From: Catenulispora rubra
Lineage (GTDB): Bacteria > Actinomycetota > Actinomycetes > Streptomycetales > Catenulisporaceae
Reading direction: 5' to 3'
NCBI RefSeq assembly: GCF_015356825.1
Contig: NZ_JAACYW010000053.1
Span: forward strand, 1 to 52,085
DNA: 52,085 nt
Under the pieces are notes generated by a model, which was not told where the DNA came from, did not search any database, and saw only the letters and a list, made by a program, of their open reading frames with translations. Every line of letters begins with the position of its first letter. The first letter of the stretch is position 1. The position numbers and the translations under genes were made by a program. Positions 1-8,492 of the stretch are shown piece after piece.

Positions 1-142
1 ACACACCCAGATTCACCAACGACGTCAACCCGGTCCACGGATGCCTCAAACCACTCACACCACCTCCAACACCAACCAGAACACATACATGCCCACCACA
101 ACCAACGGCATTGGGGCCTCCTCGACGAGGGGGCGACCCGTG

Positions 143-221
143 CGTCCGGCTGTTTGGCGGCGGTCCGCGACTGTTCGGCTTTGCATCCGCTGTTGCCTGC
201 GTCGCGTTGTGCGGTGGCGGT
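143..221. repeat. Dispersed intergenic repeat, copy A
   Basis: About 79 bases here align with 15426-15505, with roughly 13 differences and a one-base indel by hand alignment. Shared blocks include GGCGGCGGTCCGCGAC and TTGCCTGCG. Neither copy lies in a credible gene. The unit itself contains a weaker internal repeat of its GGCGGCGGT block. Its function is unknown; a non-autonomous repeat family is the simplest reading. Confidence 0.6.
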
Positions 222-238
222 GCTGCTTGTGGTCGCCG

Positions 239-398
239 GGTTCTGGGTCCCTCGCCGCGTCATCGCCGTAAACGGAACCAGCCCGGTTTGGCGGAATCAA
301 GCCGCATCGCTGCTGCTGTGGTCCGGTTGCGCCCGGCTTGATTCCGCCAAACCGGGCAGGTTGGCTGCGCCCGCTGACGCGGCGAGGGACCCAGAACC
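239..398. repeat. Nested perfect inverted repeat (two 24-bp stems)
   Basis: The outer arms 239-262 and 375-398 are perfect 24-base reverse complements. Inside them, 281-304 and 334-357 form a second perfect 24-base pair around a 29-base centre. The structure could fold as a double cruciform or an RNA hairpin about 160 bases long. The first 492 bases of the window hold no credible gene: apparent reading frames here only follow the arms. It might be a terminator, a palindromic REP-like unit or a MITE remnant. No T-run follows on either side. Confidence 0.8.
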
Positions 399-492
399 AA
401 CACCCCGCATGGTCCTTCGGACCCTCGAACGACACGGCCGGGCCGGGCTCACCCGTCACCACTGGCCCCCGACCGCCCGCCCACTGCGAGCC

Positions 493-1233
493 CTAAGACC
501 GCCGCCGCGGCGTATCCCGCGTCCCGTACTTCCAGCCGGTCATGCACACCTCAAGCTGGTCGTCGTCCAGCGGCTCGGGCGCGAGCGCGAAGGTGTCCCC
601 GGCCGCTCGTGCGCGTAGCCCGTCCAGCATCACCGCCAGGTGCCGGCGCCAGACCTCGGGGTCGGCCGGGGCCGTGAAGTCGACTACGCCGACGGCTGAG
701 ATCAGCAGCACACCGACGTCCGTCGCGACCACGTCTGGGCGGAGGTCGCCCTCGATCTGGGCGCGGTCGATCATCTCGTAGAGGGCCGGTTCCACGGTCT
801 CGCGGACGACCTCCTCTTTGTCCACCTCGCACTGTTCCAGGTACTTCTGCCGGGACAGCATCAGGTCCCGTAGTGCCTTGTCGCGGCCTTGGGATTCCAG
901 CATCGCCGTCATGAAGTGGACCAGGCCGTCCCAGGCGCGGGGGAGGGCCATCGATTCGGCGACGATGCGTTCGATGGAGGTGAGCATGTCGGCGAACAGG
1001 GCGTCGATCAGGGCGTCGCGGTTGGGGAAGCGGCGGTAGACGGTGCCGACGCCGAGGCCCGCTTCGTGTGCCACCTCGTCGAGTGATGCGTCGAGGCCTC
1101 GGTGGGCGAAGACCGTCTTCGCGGTGTCGAGGATGAGCTGCCGGTTACGTTCGGCGTCCCTGCGGAGCGGACGGGCCGGGGGCGGGTTGGGGGCCGCCAC
1201 GGGTGTCGCCACCTCGGTCTTCGCGTTCGTCAC
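493..1233 (-). CDS. TetR-family repressor beside an MFS drug pump
   Basis: A 246-residue TetR/AcrR-type regulator. The N-terminal helix-turn-helix lies at about residues 30-75 (FAHRGLDASLDEVAHEAGLG, then VGTVYRRFPNRDALI), and the rest is a helical ligand-binding domain. The GTG start is chosen because AGGAG sits just upstream of it on the minus strand. It is transcribed divergently from the MFS exporter at 1398. The usual logic for such a pair is that the repressor blocks both promoters until a toxic ligand binds it. A 9-bp-arm palindrome at 1315-1337 is the obvious operator. The ligand is unknown. Confidence 0.9.
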   Translation of the reverse strand: MTNAKTEVATPVAAPNPPPARPLRRDAERNRQLILDTAKTVFAHRGLDASLDEVAHEAGLGVGTVYRRFPNRDALIDALFADMLTSIERIVAESMALPRAWDGLVHFMTAMLESQGRDKALRDLMLSRQKYLEQCEVDKEEVVRETVEPALYEMIDRAQIEGDLRPDVVATDVGVLLISAVGVVDFTAPADPEVWRRHLAVMLDGLRARAAGDTFALAPEPLDDDQLEVCMTGWKYGTRDTPRRRS

Positions 1234-1314
1234 GGCTTGCTCCTGCCAGTGGCGGCGCCTCCGGGTGGAGGGCCGGGTGAATCTTAGACGCAGTTAAATG
1301 GAACACCTCTCTCC

Positions 1315-1337
1315 ATGTGGAGGCAAGTCCTCCACAT
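1315..1337. promoter_or_regulatory. Candidate TetR operator
   Basis: ATGTGGAGG and CCTCCACAT form perfect 9-base arms around CAAGT, in the space between the divergent TetR and MFS genes. Arm length and position fit a TetR-family operator. No clear -35/-10 pair was recognised beside it. Confidence 0.55.
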
Positions 1338-1397
1338 TGCTGGTACAGTCGATCCGGTAAGTGGAAGAGGCACCTCCGGATGCAGGGGACGAGAACC

Positions 1398-2918
1398 ATG
1401 GCAGATGTCACGACGACGGGAGCGGGTGCGCAGACAGCCGACGCCCCACCTTCCGTCTCCACCGACCCCCACCACGCCAGGCGCTGGTTCATTCTGGGGA
1501 TCATCGGTCTGGCCCAGCTGATGATCGTGCTCGACGTGACCATCGTGAACATCGCGCTGCCGGACGCGCAGAAGGCGCTGGGCTTCTCGAACGGCGACCG
1601 GCAGTGGATCGTCACCGCCTACTCCCTGGCCTTCGGCAGCCTGCTGCTGCTGTTCGGCCGCGTGTCCGACGTCATCGGCCGGCGCGCGATGTTCCTGATC
1701 GGCCTGGTCGGCTTCGCCGCGGCCTCCGCCCTGGGCGGTGCCGCCCCGAACTTCGAGATCCTGGTCCTGGCGCGGGCGCTGCAGGGTGTCGCGGGGGCCA
1801 TGCTCGCCCCGGCCGCGCTGTCGCTGCTGTCCACGACCTTCACCGAGGCCAAGGAGCGCGCCACCGCGTTCGCCGTGTTCGGCGGTATCGCCGGTTCCGG
1901 CGCGGCGATCGGCATGCTGCTCGGCGGTGTGCTGACCGAGTTCCTGAACTGGCGCTGGACACTGTTCGTCAACGTCGGCATCAGCGTGATCGCGATCGCC
2001 GGCGCCGCCGTGCTGATCCCGCGGCACGCGCGCAGCGCCGACCGGCCCTCGCTCGACATCCCCGGCACGGTCCTGGTCTCGGCCGGCCTGTTCGGCATCG
2101 TCTACGGCTTCGCCAACGCCGAGTCCCACCCGTGGAGCGCCCCGGGCACGTGGGGTTTCCTGGCCGCCGGCGTGGTGCTGTTGGTCGCGTTCACCTTCTG
2201 GCAGACCCGCAGCAAGAGCCCGCTGCTCCCGCTGCGCGTCATCCTGGAGCGCAACCGTGGCGGCTCCTACCTGGCGATGTTCCTGACCGGCATCGGCATG
2301 TTCGGCGTCTTCCTGTTCCTGAACTACTACCTGCAGGAGATCCTGAAGTACTCCCCGGTGATGACCGGCGTCGCCTTCCTGCCGATGGTCGCCGCCCTGA
2401 TGATCACCGCGACGATCAGCACCACCCAGCTCTACCCGCGGATCGGCGCGAAGATCCTGGTCTTCGTCGGCATGCTGCTGGCCGGCGGCGGCATGGTCTG
2501 GCTCACCGGCATCAGCCTGAACTCCAGCTACGTCTCGAACATCCTCGGCCCGATCGTGCTCGTCGGCATCGGCATGGGCGCCATCTTCGCCCCGGCGATG
2601 AACGCCGCCACCTCCGGTGTCGAGGCCCACGACGCCGGTGTCGCCTCGGCGATGGTGAACACCGCGCAGCAGATCGGCGGCTCGATCGGTACCGCGCTGC
2701 TCAACTCGCTGGCCGCCACCGCGCTGACCAACTACCTGGTCGGCAAGAACGCCGGTAGCCCGGTGGTGCAGGCGAACGCCGCGATCCACAGCTACGTGGT
2801 CGCGTTCTGGTGGGCCGCGGCGATCTTCGGCGTCGGCGCCTTCATCTGCGGCCTGATCCTGAAGTCCGGCAAGCCCGACCCGGCGGACCCGGACGCGGCC
2901 CCGGCGATCCACGCCTAG
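1398..2918 (+). CDS. MFS multidrug exporter, DHA2 (EmrB/QacA) type
   Basis: A 506-residue integral membrane protein with about 14 hydrophobic segments, of the drug:H+ antiporter-2 group. Motif D1 is visible near the first helix (LDVTIVNIALP), followed by motif A (GRVSDVIGRR) and motif C-like glycines (GSGAAIGMLLGG). It probably expels toxic amphiphiles using the proton gradient. The ATG at 1398 follows GGGGAC at a proper distance; in-frame starts further upstream (GTG 1317, ATG 1380) would add a tail crossing the operator. It is controlled by the divergent TetR gene, by inference, and ends at a strong hairpin. Confidence 0.93.
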   Translation: MADVTTTGAGAQTADAPPSVSTDPHHARRWFILGIIGLAQLMIVLDVTIVNIALPDAQKALGFSNGDRQWIVTAYSLAFGSLLLLFGRVSDVIGRRAMFLIGLVGFAAASALGGAAPNFEILVLARALQGVAGAMLAPAALSLLSTTFTEAKERATAFAVFGGIAGSGAAIGMLLGGVLTEFLNWRWTLFVNVGISVIAIAGAAVLIPRHARSADRPSLDIPGTVLVSAGLFGIVYGFANAESHPWSAPGTWGFLAAGVVLLVAFTFWQTRSKSPLLPLRVILERNRGGSYLAMFLTGIGMFGVFLFLNYYLQEILKYSPVMTGVAFLPMVAALMITATISTTQLYPRIGAKILVFVGMLLAGGGMVWLTGISLNSSYVSNILGPIVLVGIGMGAIFAPAMNAATSGVEAHDAGVASAMVNTAQQIGGSIGTALLNSLAATALTNYLVGKNAGSPVVQANAAIHSYVVAFWWAAAIFGVGAFICGLILKSGKPDPADPDAAPAIHA

Positions 2919-2951
2919 TGGTTCGGAACGTGTAGCAGGACGCGAACGAAA

Positions 2952-2987
2952 GGCGCGGTCAGGCGGTGAACACCGCCTGACCGCGCC
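2952..2987. terminator. Strong hairpin between convergent genes
   Basis: A perfect 17-bp stem (2952-2968 with 2971-2987) with a two-base loop, flanked by AAA on the left and TTT on the right. It can therefore serve both the MFS gene and the convergent chitosanase gene as a bidirectional rho-independent terminator. Confidence 0.85.
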
Positions 2988-3030
2988 CTTTGCTGTGCGT
3001 GGGGGGTTACTTGCTCAATTGCCTACTCGC

Positions 3031-3831
3031 CTAGCCGACGACCTTCGGGCCGAGGGTGTTCAGCGCCTTCTGCACCAGTGCCTGGGCGTTGTTGCTCAGG
3101 TTCGCGTTGGTGCCGTTCACGACCCACGACGAACCGGAGAAGATCACGACGGTCACGCCGTTGTCCACGCCGCCGGTGGTGCCGCTGCTCGGGATGCCGA
3201 GCAGCGAGGCTGCCTTCACCGACGCCTCGCCGAGCTCGCGCGAGTCGTTGGACGAGGTGGTCTGGCTGTTCCCGGTCTGGGTGTCACCGAAGATCGCGCC
3301 GATGACCTTGCTCTTGTAGAAGACCAGCGCGAACTGCCGGCCCGAGATGCCGTGCTCCTTGTAGAAGAAGTGCGGGCACGGGGACTTCTTGTCCCAGCAG
3401 TCGTCGCCCAGGACGTAGTACGGCACGTGGTGCGCACCGAGCTGCTTGCCGTTGCTGTCCTGGAACGTCGTCTGGCCCTGGTGGTCGGGGTCCGGGTCCG
3501 GGTCGCTGCCGTCGTCGTCGATGGCCATGCTCGAGGAGTAGGCGTAGACGCCGGTGGCGACCTGGTACACGTTCACGTTCATGGCCCGCGTCATCGTGTT
3601 GATGTGGGGCTTGGTGTTGACCTTGGTCGAGGTCGTGGAGTGGCTCTTGACACCGGCCAGGACCTGGGCGGCCGTGTACGTGGTGTCCGCGGCGACGGGC
3701 TGCGCCGAGACGGTGTGGGGGGTCGCGGCGGCGTGGGGGACCGCGGCGTGGGCGTTCGCGACGGCGAACTGGGTGGCGAGCGCGAGTGCTCCGGCGGCTG
3801 CCAGGGCAATGCGCGTACGGGTCGACGACAT
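3031..3831 (-). CDS. Secreted glycoside hydrolase family 75 chitosanase
   Basis: A 266-residue secreted protein. Residues 1-29 are a Sec signal peptide (MSSTRTR, a hydrophobic alanine core, then ANAHA). The mature part resembles GH75 endo-chitosanases: an acidic stretch near residue 105 (DDDGSDPDPDPD), then HQGQT, VPYYVLGD, a VIGAIFGDT strand and GEASVKAASLLGIP. GH75 enzymes cut beta-1,4 links in partly deacetylated chitosan using Asp and Glu. The Asp is plausible here, but I could not place the catalytic Glu with certainty. GAAGG precedes the ATG on the minus strand. A palindrome upstream resembles the operator known from actinomycete chitosanase genes, which supports the assignment. Confidence 0.75.
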   Translation of the reverse strand: MSSTRTRIALAAAGALALATQFAVANAHAAVPHAAATPHTVSAQPVAADTTYTAAQVLAGVKSHSTTSTKVNTKPHINTMTRAMNVNVYQVATGVYAYSSSMAIDDDGSDPDPDPDHQGQTTFQDSNGKQLGAHHVPYYVLGDDCWDKKSPCPHFFYKEHGISGRQFALVFYKSKVIGAIFGDTQTGNSQTTSSNDSRELGEASVKAASLLGIPSSGTTGGVDNGVTVVIFSGSSWVVNGTNANLSNNAQALVQKALNTLGPKVVG

Positions 3832-3854
3832 GGGGTGGTGGCCTTCCGCTTCTC

Positions 3855-3873
3855 GTCAGTAAAGTTTCCTAAC
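3855..3873. promoter_or_regulatory. CsnR-type chitosanase operator
   Basis: GTCAGTAAAGTTTCCTAAC is an imperfect palindrome: TTTCCTAAC is matched at 7 of 9 positions by the other arm. From memory, TTAGGAAA/TTTCCTAA palindromes precede chitosanase genes of Streptomyces and are bound by the ROK repressor CsnR. It lies 24 bases upstream of the chitosanase start. No ROK gene is in this window. Confidence 0.6.
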
Positions 3874-4011
3874 GAGAATCGAAGCACCGTCGCACCCGGT
3901 TGCGCAATCGTCCATCACTTGATCATCTTTAATTTACTTCCGCTTGGTGTAGGCGGGTGTAGGCGGGTATTTCTCGATCTTGCCGGGAAAACGATCTACG
4001 CCGAATCCGGA

Positions 4012-4445
4012 TCAAGCCCCGGCCCGCAGGCCGTCGACGTAGATCGCCAGGAAGCGCCGCCACTCGTCGGTGCCGGCGTCGATCGAGTCCCCGATGACCC
4101 GGGTCATGGCGCGCGTCAGCGTGGACAGGTCGGCCACCGTGAAGTCGGCGCGCAGCCGGCCGTCGGCGTGGGCCCGGTCGATCAGCTCGCTCGCGTGCCC
4201 CACGCCCTGCTGGCACGACTTCACCGCGCCGGCCGCGTCGGGCAGGTCGCGGGCCAGGGCCTCGTTCAGGCCGTGGTCCTCGGCGTGCATCGCGAACAGG
4301 TTCTCCAGGTAGCCGACAAAGCCCTGCCACGGATCGGGATCGGCCAGGGCCGTGCTGCCCAGCTCCTCCAGCGCCGCCAAGCGCGCCGGGAAGATCGCCT
4401 CGAAGAAGGCGTCGCGCGTCGGGAAGTGCGCGTACAGCGTGCTGC
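4012..4445 (-). pseudogene. TetR regulator lacking its DNA-binding N-terminus
   Basis: The frame carries a normal TetR C-terminal ligand domain ending in WRRFLAIYVDGLRAGA. It also has the end of the helix-turn-helix region (SSTLYAHFPTRDAFFEAIF). The first two helices are absent. Upstream of about 4445 the frame runs into antisense of an SDR gene; the only ATG available (4566) would give a 40-residue nonsense leader. Such TetR genes are often divergent from SDR genes, so a deletion of the shared promoter and both 5' ends explains what is seen. It is unlikely to bind DNA. Confidence 0.75.
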
Positions 4446-4798
4446 TGTCGTCACCGGGGTCGGTCCCGGCCTCGGCATGTCCATGGCCCGCCGTTTCGGC
4501 CGCGCCGGCCGCGCCGTCGCGCTCGTCCCTCGGCGCCCTCGCCATCACCTCGGCCGCGATGCGCAACTACGCGCTGACCCTCAACGCCGGCCTGGCCGAC
4601 ACCGGCGTCTACGCCGGCACCCTCACGATCGGCGGGCTGATCGAGCGCGGCGACATCCACGGATACGTCCTGGCGCATCCGGAGAACTTCGGCGACGTGC
4701 CGCCCGCGACGCTGAACCCGGACGACATCGCCGGCACCGCGTGGGAGATGTACGCGGCTCGCGATCGCGGCGAGGAGGTATTCAGTGTTCTGAGCTGA
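4446..4798 (+). pseudogene. Short-chain dehydrogenase remnant, two deletions
   Basis: Near 4447-4530 one frame encodes the start of an SDR Rossmann fold (VVTGVGPGLGMSMARRFGRA). From about 4530 another frame encodes the C-terminal part of the same fold class (SAAMRNYALTLNAGLADTGV and TLTIGGLIERGD), ending at TGA 4796-4798. The middle of the domain, including the YxxxK active site, is missing and the two pieces are out of frame. No ribosome site or start codon remains. It is joined head to head with the TetR remnant. Confidence 0.75.
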
Positions 4799-4986
4799 CC
4801 TCGCGGCCGGCAAGTCTCTGCTATTGAGCCGCTCGCTACGGTAGGTCACCGATGCCTTACGGAGCGATCGATGTGCTCAATCCGCAATCCTTCCCGATGT
4901 GCCGGTGCTCACAAGTGAGCGTCAGTCCTCGAATAATGAGAAGAGTTCACGTATGATGGATTCTTTGTGTGCCGTCGGGACTCTCG

Positions 4987-5793
4987 ATGGCCGATGTACG
5001 GGGAGGTGTGGCGGACCTGAAAGCGCTGAAGAAGCCGGAGCGCCACGCGGCCCGGCAGGCCTGGAGGCTGCCCGGCAGCGATCTGGAGCGGATGTTCACG
5101 CTGGTGCGCGAGGTCGGCCAGGTGGAGCTGAAGTTCACCGTGGCCGAGGAGTCTTATGACGCCGTTCGCGCGTTGCTCGGCATCGGAGTCGAGCGCGTAC
5201 GGAACGTGTACTACCTCGACACGCCGGACCTGACACTGCGTCGGCACGGGGTGCTGGCGCGAGTGCGCGGCGGTGAGCGGCTCAACGATTCGGTGGTCAA
5301 GCTCCGGCCGATAGATCCCGACCGGGTCCCGACCGCCATGCGCCGGTGCGAGGACTTCAGCGTCGAGGTGGACGTGACGCCCGACAGCTTCGTCTGCTCC
5401 GGAGCGCTCAAGCAGCGCCTGGGCCGAACCTCCGTCGAGCGCGCCGTGGAGGGTCGCAGCAAGCTGCGGACGCTGTTCTCCGACGACCAGATCGCGCTGA
5501 TGGACAGCCGGCTGTCCGGCCGCGTCACCATCGACGAGCTCGACGCGCTGGGCCCGGTCGAGGTGCACCGCACCCGGCCGCGCGACGGCGAGCCGGGTGA
5601 CGGTCTGGAGCTTCAGGAGTGGATGTATCCGGACGATTCACGGCTGCTGGAGGTGTCGACCCGGTGCACGTCGACGGATCTGCTCCAGACCGCGCTGGAC
5701 GCGAAGGCGTTGCTGGACCTGCACCGGATCACACAGTCGGGGCCGTGTCCGACCAAGGCCGACACGACGTTGGACTACTTCACGCGGCAGTAA
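4987..5793 (+). CDS. CYTH-domain protein (triphosphate tunnel family)
   Basis: A 268-residue protein. From about residue 42 it shows CYTH features: QVELKFTV (a variant of the ExExK motif with Gln at the first position), YYLDTPDLTLRRHGVLARVR (basic residues that bind triphosphate), VVKLRP and FSVEVD. Family members hydrolyse or cyclise triphosphorylated substrates inside a beta-barrel tunnel; many bacterial ones are tripolyphosphatases or of unknown role. The changed first Glu leaves activity uncertain. ATG 4987 was chosen; GTG 5008 is also possible but its GGGAGG is too close. TATGAT at 4952-4957 could be a -10 box. It converges with the next MFS gene. Confidence 0.75.
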   Translation: MADVRGGVADLKALKKPERHAARQAWRLPGSDLERMFTLVREVGQVELKFTVAEESYDAVRALLGIGVERVRNVYYLDTPDLTLRRHGVLARVRGGERLNDSVVKLRPIDPDRVPTAMRRCEDFSVEVDVTPDSFVCSGALKQRLGRTSVERAVEGRSKLRTLFSDDQIALMDSRLSGRVTIDELDALGPVEVHRTRPRDGEPGDGLELQEWMYPDDSRLLEVSTRCTSTDLLQTALDAKALLDLHRITQSGPCPTKADTTLDYFTRQ

Positions 5794-5795
5794 GT

Positions 5796-5844
5796 CGGCA
5801 GTAGGCGGCAGTAGGTCGTCAGGCCGGCAGGTCGTCAGGCCGAC
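5796..5844. repeat. Two short tandem duplications between convergent genes
   Basis: CGGCAGTAGG occurs twice in tandem (5796-5805, 5806-5815). It is followed by a 16-base unit beginning AGGTCGTCAGGCCG, also twice (5813-5828, 5829-5844; the last two bases differ). They fill the 52-base gap between the CYTH and MFS stop codons and look like replication slippage. Confidence 0.7.
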
Positions 5845-5845
5845 G

Positions 5846-7285
5846 TCACCGATTCACCTTCGGCAGTGCCAGCGTGGCCAGCGTCGTGGCCGCCAGCAGC
5901 ACCACTGCGATCAGCAGGCTGAGATGCATCCCGGTCACGAACCCGCCGTGCTGCGCGACCAGCGCGCCGAACCCGGCCACCGCGAGCGCCCCGCCGGTCT
6001 GCCGGAACGAGTTGAGCACCCCGCCGGCCAGGCCGGCCCGCTCCGGCGCGATCCCGCCGAGCATCATCGCGGTCAGCGAGGGCACCGCGAAACCGAGGCC
6101 GCCGGCCAGCGGCAGCAGCAACAGCGCCAGGGTCGTGGCGCTCGTGTGGCGGTTCACCAGCAGCAGGAGCAGCAGTCCGACCGCGCAGGCGAACTGTCCG
6201 ACGAGCACCGGCGTGCGCGCGCCCCAGCGTGCGGCGGCCCGGGCGGAGAACAGGTTGGTGACCGTGCACAGCACGGCGGTCGGCACGAAGACCAGCCCGG
6301 CGCCGACCGCGGAGCGTCCCAGGATGTCCTGCGCGAACAGGCCGAAGACGAAGATCAGACCGTAGTAGGCGGCGTTGATGACAAAGCCGACCGCCAGGCA
6401 CACCGCGACGACCCGGTCGCGCAGCAGCCCCAGCGGCAGCATCGGCTCCTTCGTCCGGCGCTCGACCGCCACGAACGCGCTCATGGACACCAGCGCCACC
6501 AGCAGACTCGCCCAGGACTGCGGCCGGCCGAACCCGGAGGCGCCGCCGGAAATGACGCCGTAGGTCAAGGCGGCCAGGCCCAGGATCGCGGTGATCTGGC
6601 CCGGCAGGTCGAGCGGGGCCGGACGCCGCACGGAACGCTCGGTGCGCCGCATCGCGGCCAGGATCACCAGACCCACCGGCAGGTTCAGGAAGAAGATCGA
6701 GCGCCAGCTCACCGAGCTGGTGAGAGCGCCGCCGAGGACCGGGCCGACCGCGGTGGCGGCGGCACCGGCCATCGTCCACTGCGCGATGGCGGAAGCGCGG
6801 GCCTTCGCGTCCGGGAACGCCTGACGTACCAGCGCCAGCGAGGACGGCAGCATCAACGCCGCCGCGCTGCCCTGCACGAGGCGGGCCACGATCAGGAAGG
6901 CGAGGTTCGGGGCCAGACCACAGGCCACCGAGGCCAGGGTGAAGGCCGCAGCGCCGTCGGCGTACAGGCGGCTCGCGCCGAGCCGGTCGGAGAAGGCGCC
7001 AGCGGACAGCAGGAGTGCGGCGAACATGAGCGTGTAGGCGTCGACGATCCACTGGAGTCCGGCCGTGGAGCCGCCGAGGCCGCGGCCGACGGCCGGGAGG
7101 CCGACGTTCACGGCGGAGGTGTCGAGGGCGATCATGACGAAGCCGAGGAGCGCGGCGAAGAGGGTGAGTTTCGGTGAGGTGGTGCGGGTTGTGGCGTCGT
7201 TCGTGTGGCTGCGATCGTGCGTGCGGTCCGTGTCCTGCGCGCGCTGTGCACGCTGCACGTCTTGTGTGTTGCCGGCGATAGGCAT
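5846..7285 (-). CDS. MFS transporter, DHA2-like
   Basis: A 479-residue membrane protein with about 14 hydrophobic segments. Family markers are LDTSAVNVGLPAVGRGLGG (helix 1), QWIVDAYTL (helix 2), FSDRLGASRLY (motif A) and VARLVQGSAAALMLPSSLAL. It resembles actinomycete efflux pumps for antibiotics or dyes. The start at 7285 follows GGGAGGGG on the minus strand; an upstream extension to 7444 would lack membrane character and cross the promoter. It diverges from the XRE regulator at 7453, which probably controls it. Confidence 0.9.
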   Translation of the reverse strand: MPIAGNTQDVQRAQRAQDTDRTHDRSHTNDATTRTTSPKLTLFAALLGFVMIALDTSAVNVGLPAVGRGLGGSTAGLQWIVDAYTLMFAALLLSAGAFSDRLGASRLYADGAAAFTLASVACGLAPNLAFLIVARLVQGSAAALMLPSSLALVRQAFPDAKARASAIAQWTMAGAAATAVGPVLGGALTSSVSWRSIFFLNLPVGLVILAAMRRTERSVRRPAPLDLPGQITAILGLAALTYGVISGGASGFGRPQSWASLLVALVSMSAFVAVERRTKEPMLPLGLLRDRVVAVCLAVGFVINAAYYGLIFVFGLFAQDILGRSAVGAGLVFVPTAVLCTVTNLFSARAAARWGARTPVLVGQFACAVGLLLLLLVNRHTSATTLALLLLPLAGGLGFAVPSLTAMMLGGIAPERAGLAGGVLNSFRQTGGALAVAGFGALVAQHGGFVTGMHLSLLIAVVLLAATTLATLALPKVNR

Positions 7286-7452
7286 GGTGGCCCCTCCCTT
7301 GCGGACGGCCGGTCTGGCCGCCGCGAAACCACCGTCGCAGGACCCGTGCGGGACAGGCAGACCGCGTTGTTCCAGGCTGTGGCAGCGGGGGGTGCGACAG
7401 GGCCCCTCTCGCGCCTTCCCTTTGTGCGGCGGCGTTCGGCACACTCGGGATC

Positions 7453-8385
7453 ATGACCGAGCAGCAACCCGAACTCGGCAGATTCCTGCGCGCCAGAAGG
7501 GCCGGCGTCGCCCCGGCCGACCTCGGCCTGCCAGTCGGCGCGGGCACCCGCCGCACCCCGGGCCTGCGCCGCGAGGAGCTGGCGGCGCTCGCAGGCGTCA
7601 GCATCGACTACTACATCCGCCTGGAGCGCGGCAAGGAGACCCGGCCGAGCCCCGCCGTCGTCGACGCGCTCGGGCGTGCCCTGCGCCTGGACGCCGAGGA
7701 ACTCGCCTTCCTGCGCGAGCTCGCGGCCCAAGCCGCACGCGGCGGCGCGGGCTTCCGCCCGGCGGCATCGACCTCGCGCACGGTCCGCCCCACCCTGCGC
7801 CGGCTGCTCGAAACGGTGCGTCCCTGCCCGGCCTACGTCCTGGGCCGCACGAACGACATGCTCGCGACGAACCCGAGCGGTCTGGCCCTGACCCCCGGCA
7901 TGGTCGACTACCCCGAGAAGCAGCGCAACACCATCCGCTACACCTTCCTGCACCCGCAGGCCCGCTCCCTCTGGCCGGACTGGGAGATCAAGGCCCGAAG
8001 CTGCGTCGCGCACCTGCGTGCCGTGGCCGGCAGCGACCCCGACGACCCCGAACTGGCCGCCATCGTCGGCGAACTCGCGGTCAAGAGCCCGGAATTCAGC
8101 CGCATGTGGGAGCGCTACGACGTCCGCCGCGTCGGCAACGGCCAGAAGACCTTCCTGCACCCCACGGTCGGCACGATGACGCTGAGCCACGAGGTGATGG
8201 AGATCAACCGCATGGAGGGCGGCCGCGTCGTGGTCTACAGCGCCGAACCGGGCACCGCCGACTACGACGCGATGGTGCTGCTGGACATGGAGGGCGCCGG
8301 TCTTCTTGAGGGCACCGGCGGCGCGGGGGTTCTCAACGCCGACGAAGAGCAGGGTGCTGACGTCGAACACGGCAGGAGCCTGTGA
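7453..8385 (+). CDS. XRE regulator with MmyB-like ligand-binding domain
   Basis: A 310-residue regulator. The N-terminal helix-turn-helix occupies residues 5-75, with the typical TRRTPGLRREELAALAGVS, YYIRLERGK and PSPAVVDALGRAL. The C-terminal 180 residues form an MmyB-like PAS-type domain (NDMLATNPSGLAL, HPQARSLWPDWE, EFSRMWERYDV, GTMTLSHEVM). Such proteins control neighbouring exporters or oxidoreductases in actinomycetes, possibly with a fatty-acid-like ligand. Divergence from the MFS gene makes that pump the likely target. The last 20 residues are acidic and unconserved in type. Confidence 0.9.
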   Translation: MTEQQPELGRFLRARRAGVAPADLGLPVGAGTRRTPGLRREELAALAGVSIDYYIRLERGKETRPSPAVVDALGRALRLDAEELAFLRELAAQAARGGAGFRPAASTSRTVRPTLRRLLETVRPCPAYVLGRTNDMLATNPSGLALTPGMVDYPEKQRNTIRYTFLHPQARSLWPDWEIKARSCVAHLRAVAGSDPDDPELAAIVGELAVKSPEFSRMWERYDVRRVGNGQKTFLHPTVGTMTLSHEVMEINRMEGGRVVVYSAEPGTADYDAMVLLDMEGAGLLEGTGGAGVLNADEEQGADVEHGRSL

Positions 8386-8492
8386 CGGTTCGGCCGTTTT
8401 GCTGAGCGGGGACAAGCGTTTCCCGCCGTGGCGACAGTGCGTCAACATGCTGCTTCCCGACCATCCTTGACCTCGGCGCGATACTGCTATCC

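Noticed and set aside
55..462. A 135-residue minus-strand reading frame and overlapping plus-strand frames in the first 600 bases
   Set aside because: They follow the arms of the nested palindrome, are Arg/Pro-rich and show no domain or ribosome site.
1284..2912. A 542-residue minus-strand reading frame opposite the MFS gene
   Set aside because: It is the antisense shadow of a clear membrane protein, composed of Gln/Asp/Arg-rich low-complexity sequence.
2995..4827. A 610-residue plus-strand frame across the chitosanase and TetR remnant
   Set aside because: Most of it is antisense of the chitosanase gene; only its end holds the SDR fragment, which is described as a pseudogene.
5597..7177. 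A 526-residue plus-strand frame opposite the second MFS gene
   Set aside because: Gln/His/Arg-rich antisense shadow without motifs.
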